DNA of 36,386 bases from Sporichthyaceae bacterium (GTDB lineage Bacteria > Actinomycetota > Actinomycetes > Sporichthyales > Sporichthyaceae): assembly GCA_036269075.1 (NCBI GenBank), contig DATASX010000097.1, positions 1-36,386 of the forward strand, in the 5' to 3' direction. Positions within the stretch are counted from its first letter, which is position 1. Every line of letters starts with the position of its first letter. The notes below the pieces were generated by a model, which worked only from the letters and a program-made list of their open reading frames with translations, was not told where the DNA came from and ran no database searches. The translations under genes were made by a program, and so were the position numbers. Shown here one piece after another: positions 32,373 to 36,386 of this stretch.

Positions 32373-32817
32373 GCGCGACCGACGTCGGCTCGGTGAAGCC
32401 CAACGACTTGGCCAAGGCCTCCCCGGCCGGCGAGGCGTGCATCTCCACCCGGCGCACGCCCTGCCCGTGGAACCAGTCCAGCAGCGCGGCGCAGGTCGCC
32501 CGGCCGTAGCCGCGGCCCCGGTAGTCCGGGGCGGTCGCCAGGTTGAGCAGCCATCCCGTCCGCCCGTCGGGCCGGTTCGGTCCGGGCAACGAGTCGAACA
32601 CGGTGCCGACGGCGCTCGCGGCCAACGTGCCGTCCTCACCGTCGATCACGAACGCGGTCAGGTCCCGGCCCGGGGCCAGCCGGTCGGCGAAGGCGGTCCG
32701 GGCCGCGTCCCGCCAGGTGGGCTCGGAGACGTCCTGCCCCATGGCCTCGAGCAACAGCTCACGCAACCGGGTGAGTTCCGGCGCATCGGCGACGGTGGCA
32801 CGACGAACAGGGCGCAT
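32344..32817 (-). CDS. GNAT family N-acetyltransferase
   Basis: A 157-residue acetyl-CoA-dependent acetyltransferase. The acetyl-CoA loop RGRGYGRA (motif A), preceded by [10 protein letters not shown], and the late [13 protein letters not shown] are typical. The substrate is unknown. It lies on the opposite strand between xseA and xseB, with its stop inside the xseA reading frame. Its start faces the xseB promoter region and the long inverted repeat. Confidence 0.88.
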   Translation of the reverse strand: MRPVRRATVADAPELTRLRELLLEAMGQDVSEPTWRDAARTAFADRLAPGRDLTAFVIDGEDGTLAASAVGTVFDSLPGPNRPDGRTGWLLNLATAPDYRGRGYGRATCAALLDWFHGQGVRRVEMHASPAGEALAKSLGFTEPTSVALTWAEQRRL

Positions 32818-32840
32818 CGGGTCACCATACTGCGCACATT

Positions 32841-32922
32841 CTTACTGACTGAGCTCGTCAGCGGCCCGAACTGCTGATCACAAACGCTTCGGAATCGGGC
32901 TGCTTCCGAGCTCATCAGTAAG
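32841..32922. repeat. Long imperfect inverted repeat between GNAT and xseB genes
   Basis: The left arm 32841-32869 and the right arm 32895-32922 pair over about 28 bp with a few mismatches and a one-base offset, around a 25-base spacer. Outer ends are CTTACTGA and TCAGTAAG; inner ends are GCCCGA and TCGGGC. It fills the intergenic region right up to the xseB ribosome binding site. It may be a regulatory hairpin in the xseB leader, a MITE-like insertion, or a relic of one. Confidence 0.75.
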
Positions 32923-32930
32923 GTGGAGGA

Positions 32931-33251
32931 GTGGCGCGCGCAGGTGCGGGAGGTCCCGCGAAGTCCGGGACGGATTCGGTCGACGGCGCTCCCGAACCGG
33001 CCGCAGCGCCCGAGGAGCAACCCGAGGCCGGCGAGGGCGGACTGGCCTACGAGGCCGCGCGGGACGCGCTGGCGGAGGTGGTCGCCAAGCTCGAGGCGGG
33101 CAACCTCACGCTGGAGGAGTCGCTGGCGCTCTGGGAGCGCGGTGAGTCGTTGGCAGCCGTGTGTCGCGCCCGACTCGACGGCGCCCGGGCCCGGGTGGAC
33201 GCAGTACTGCAAGGCGACGGACGCCAGGAGGTCGACCATGGACGGAATTAG
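32931..33251 (+). CDS. xseB: Exodeoxyribonuclease VII small subunit
   Basis: Small helical subunit needed for exonuclease VII activity (106 residues). The core [20 protein letters not shown]...[17 protein letters not shown] is diagnostic. An Ala/Gly/Pro-rich N-terminal extension of about 35 residues is added, which is common in actinobacteria. The GTG at 32931 follows AGGTGGAGGA with very short spacing, so the exact start is uncertain. The stop overlaps the glpX start by 14 bases. Confidence 0.9.
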   Translation: MARAGAGGPAKSGTDSVDGAPEPAAAPEEQPEAGEGGLAYEAARDALAEVVAKLEAGNLTLEESLALWERGESLAAVCRARLDGARARVDAVLQGDGRQEVDHGRN

Positions 33252-34272
33252 CCGGGACTCGCGCATCCCAGCCGAGCTCGAGGTCCACCCGGAGGCCCCG
33301 GACCGGAACCTCGCGCTGGAACTCGTCCGGGTCACCGAGGCAGCCGCCATGGCGGCGGGGCGGTGGATCGGCCGGGGTGACAAGAACGGCGCCGACGGCG
33401 TCGCGGTCAACGCGATGCGGCACCTGATCGGCACCGTCGCGATGAACGGCGTCGTGGTCATCGGGGAGGGCGAGAAGGACGAGGCCCCGATGCTGTTCAA
33501 CGGCGAACGGGTCGGCGACGGCTCGGGCCCCGAGTGCGACGTGGCGGTCGACCCGATCGACGGCACGCGGCTGACCGCGATGGGCATGAACAACGCGTTG
33601 TCGGTGCTGGCCGTGGCCGAGCGCGGCAGCATGTACGACCCGTCGGCGGTCTTCTACATGGACAAGCTGGTCACCGGGCCGGAGGCGGCCGACAGCGTCG
33701 ACATCAGACTGCCGGTGGCCGAGAACATCCGCCGGGTCGCGAAGGCCAAGAACTCCGACGTGCACGACGTCTGCGTGGTCCTGCTCGACCGGGACCGGCA
33801 TCAGGACCTCGCCGCGGAGATCCGGGCCACCGGCGCCCGGATCCGGTTCCTCACCGACGGCGACGTGGCCGGGGCGATCATGGCGGCCTCCGAGGGCACC
33901 GGTTGCGACCTGCTGCTCGGGATCGGCGGAACTCCGGAGGGGATCATCGCGGCCTGCGCGATCAAGTGCATCGGCGGCATGATCCAGGGCAAGCTGTGGC
34001 CGCGCGACGACGACGAGCGGCAGAAGGCGATCGACGCGGGCCTCGACCTCGACGTGGTGCTGTCCACCGACGAACTCGTCCGCGGCGACAACGCCTTCTT
34101 CGTCGCCACCGGCATCACCGACGGCGAACTGCTGCGCGGGGTGCGCTACCGGGCCGGCAGTGCCACCACGCACTCGCTGGTGATGCGTTCCAAGAGCGGC
34201 ACGACCCGGCTCATCGAGAGCAAGCACCGCCTCGAGAAGCTGCGCAGTTACTCCCTGGTCGACTTCGACTGA
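33238..34272 (+). CDS. glpX: Class II fructose-1,6-bisphosphatase
   Basis: Gluconeogenic phosphatase converting fructose 1,6-bisphosphate to fructose 6-phosphate (344 residues, metal-dependent). Metal and substrate motifs are intact: [41 protein letters not shown] and the C-terminal [22 protein letters not shown] lies just upstream of the ATG at 33238, inside the xseB coding region, and the genes overlap by 14 bases. In most actinobacteria GlpX is the main FBPase. Confidence 0.95.
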   Translation: MDGISRDSRIPAELEVHPEAPDRNLALELVRVTEAAAMAAGRWIGRGDKNGADGVAVNAMRHLIGTVAMNGVVVIGEGEKDEAPMLFNGERVGDGSGPECDVAVDPIDGTRLTAMGMNNALSVLAVAERGSMYDPSAVFYMDKLVTGPEAADSVDIRLPVAENIRRVAKAKNSDVHDVCVVLLDRDRHQDLAAEIRATGARIRFLTDGDVAGAIMAASEGTGCDLLLGIGGTPEGIIAACAIKCIGGMIQGKLWPRDDDERQKAIDAGLDLDVVLSTDELVRGDNAFFVATGITDGELLRGVRYRAGSATTHSLVMRSKSGTTRLIESKHRLEKLRSYSLVDFD

Positions 34273-34321
34273 CCTCATCCCCGGCGCGCCCCCGACGCGC
34301 CTCCCGACCGAGGACACCGCC

Positions 34322-35983
<1,662 letters not shown>

Positions 35984-35985
35984 CT

Positions 35986-36015
35986 TGCGGAAAACCTGCC
36001 ACCGGTTTGCGCCAA
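35986..36015 (+). terminator. Weak hairpin after the fumarase gene
   Basis: AAACC and GGTTT pair around TGCCACC, with outer TTG/CAA contacts interrupted by small bulges. It is a modest candidate terminator. The 253-base gap 35984-36236 otherwise holds no gene; it also contains GGTTA-n9-TAACC near 36139-36157. Confidence 0.35.
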
Positions 36016-36184
36016 GCCCGTACCGGAGGCAAGCAAAGATCTCGTGGAGTCGGACCTTTCGGTCTACGGCCGACGTTGTCCGGCGACATTTCGCGTCCAC
36101 CGGGATGCAACGGCTGTATCAGCGCAGTGAATCGCCGAGGTTATCCAATGGCTAACCCAGATGGTCGACTTACCACACGTGAAA

Positions 36185-36205
36185 CCGGGGATCATGGTTC
36201 CCCGG
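36185..36205. promoter_or_regulatory. Inverted repeat before the 3' partial gene
   Basis: CCGGGGA (36185-36191) and TCCCCGG (36199-36205) are perfect inverted repeats around a seven-base spacer, about 30 bases before the start of the last gene. It may be an operator or a leader hairpin. Confidence 0.4.
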
Positions 36206-36236
36206 GAGCCCGACAATCCCGAATCGGCGCCCAGTG

Positions 36237-36386
36237 GTGAACGGACGGTGGCGCGTGGCCTCGGCAAGCGGCGGCGACTCGGCATTGGAGTTGGCCGGCC
36301 CAAGCCTCCTGACGGCCGCACCTACCGACACCGAGGGTGAACTCGCCGGGCTGCTGCGTGCGATCCTGGGACGGGACGAGGTCCCG
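36237..36386 (+). CDS. 3' partial gene, possibly beginning with an acyl carrier domain
   Basis: An open frame with GTG at 36237 (another GTG at 36234) runs off the right edge after 50 codons. The last stretch, EGELAGLLRAILGRDEVP, has the pattern of helix 1 of acyl or peptidyl carrier domains (L-x-x-L-L-x-x-I-L-G), which would be followed by the phosphopantetheine DSL motif just beyond the window. Some actinobacterial NRPS-like and acyltransferase proteins begin this way. Overlapping short frames on the same strand end early. The identification is tentative. Confidence 0.4.
   Translation, partial: MNGRWRVASASGGDSALELAGPSLLTAAPTDTEGELAGLLRAILGRDEVP

Noticed and set aside
35984-36236. Riboswitch, for example c-di-GMP type, in the gap after the fumarase gene
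   Set aside because: GGCAAGCAAAG and GACC-TTTC-GGTC recall parts of GEMM elements, but the order and the second helix do not fit.

Overview
The window is chromosomal DNA of a high-G+C actinobacterium. The evidence is the strong G/C bias at third codon positions, frequent GTG and TTG starts, GGAGG-type ribosome binding sites, an Rpf-type muralytic enzyme, a mycobacterial Sdh1-type succinate dehydrogenase and a gene pair for 10-methyl-branched fatty acids. The genus cannot be fixed from the sequence. A Sporichthya/Frankia-like or other non-Streptomyces soil actinomycete is a guess. I see no rRNA, tRNA, CRISPR array, prophage or insertion sequence.

Layout. 1-141 is the tail of an unknown, probably secreted protein, followed by a strong hairpin terminator. 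290-4048 holds a CorA-type metal transporter converging on the tmsA-tmsB pair (reverse strand), which methylates and reduces membrane oleoyl chains. 4389-7852 is sdhCAB of the Sdh1 class, closed by a 17-bp stem terminator. 7926-12801 is a complete reverse-strand branched-chain amino acid type ABC transporter operon (livF-G-H-M-K, all coupled or overlapping). 12948-15393 holds a PIG-L deacetylase and a Nudix hydrolase (reverse), a pterin dehydratase, a small lipoprotein and a small membrane protein (forward), ending in a 20-bp stem terminator.

15470-20619 is a more accessory, catabolic-looking stretch. It has a frameshifted saccharopine-dehydrogenase-like gene, an SDR dehydrogenase divergent from a TetR regulator with a clear palindromic operator between them, a Baeyer-Villiger-type flavin monooxygenase, a broken and truncated methyltransferase, and an SRPBCC protein started at TTG. 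20715-24854 holds small envelope and nucleic-acid genes: Rpf-type and lysozyme-like exported proteins, a LOG-family protein overlapping RNase HI, a small HNH protein with an altered motif, a lipoprotein and a conserved hypothetical coupled to ychF.

24865-35983 is mostly housekeeping: ychF, a secreted SGNH hydrolase, rmuC, ispH, a cupredoxin-like protein that has lost its copper ligands, an acyl-CoA dehydrogenase, xseA, a GNAT acetyltransferase, and an xseB-glpX-fumarase run. The last 150 bases begin a protein that may open with an acyl carrier domain.

Themes. Central carbon metabolism (succinate dehydrogenase, class I fumarase, class II fructose bisphosphatase) lies beside lipid modification (tmsAB, acyl-CoA dehydrogenase, Baeyer-Villiger enzyme). 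Four non-coding spots share a GTGCTCCT-centred repeat. The two best copies, 25.6 kb apart, fold into hairpins with compensatory base changes; this is the most unexpected non-coding signal in the window. No clearly new multi-gene defence or biosynthetic system is visible. The best leads are that hairpin repeat, the ligand-less cupredoxin, the 28-bp inverted repeat in front of xseB, and the altered HNH protein.
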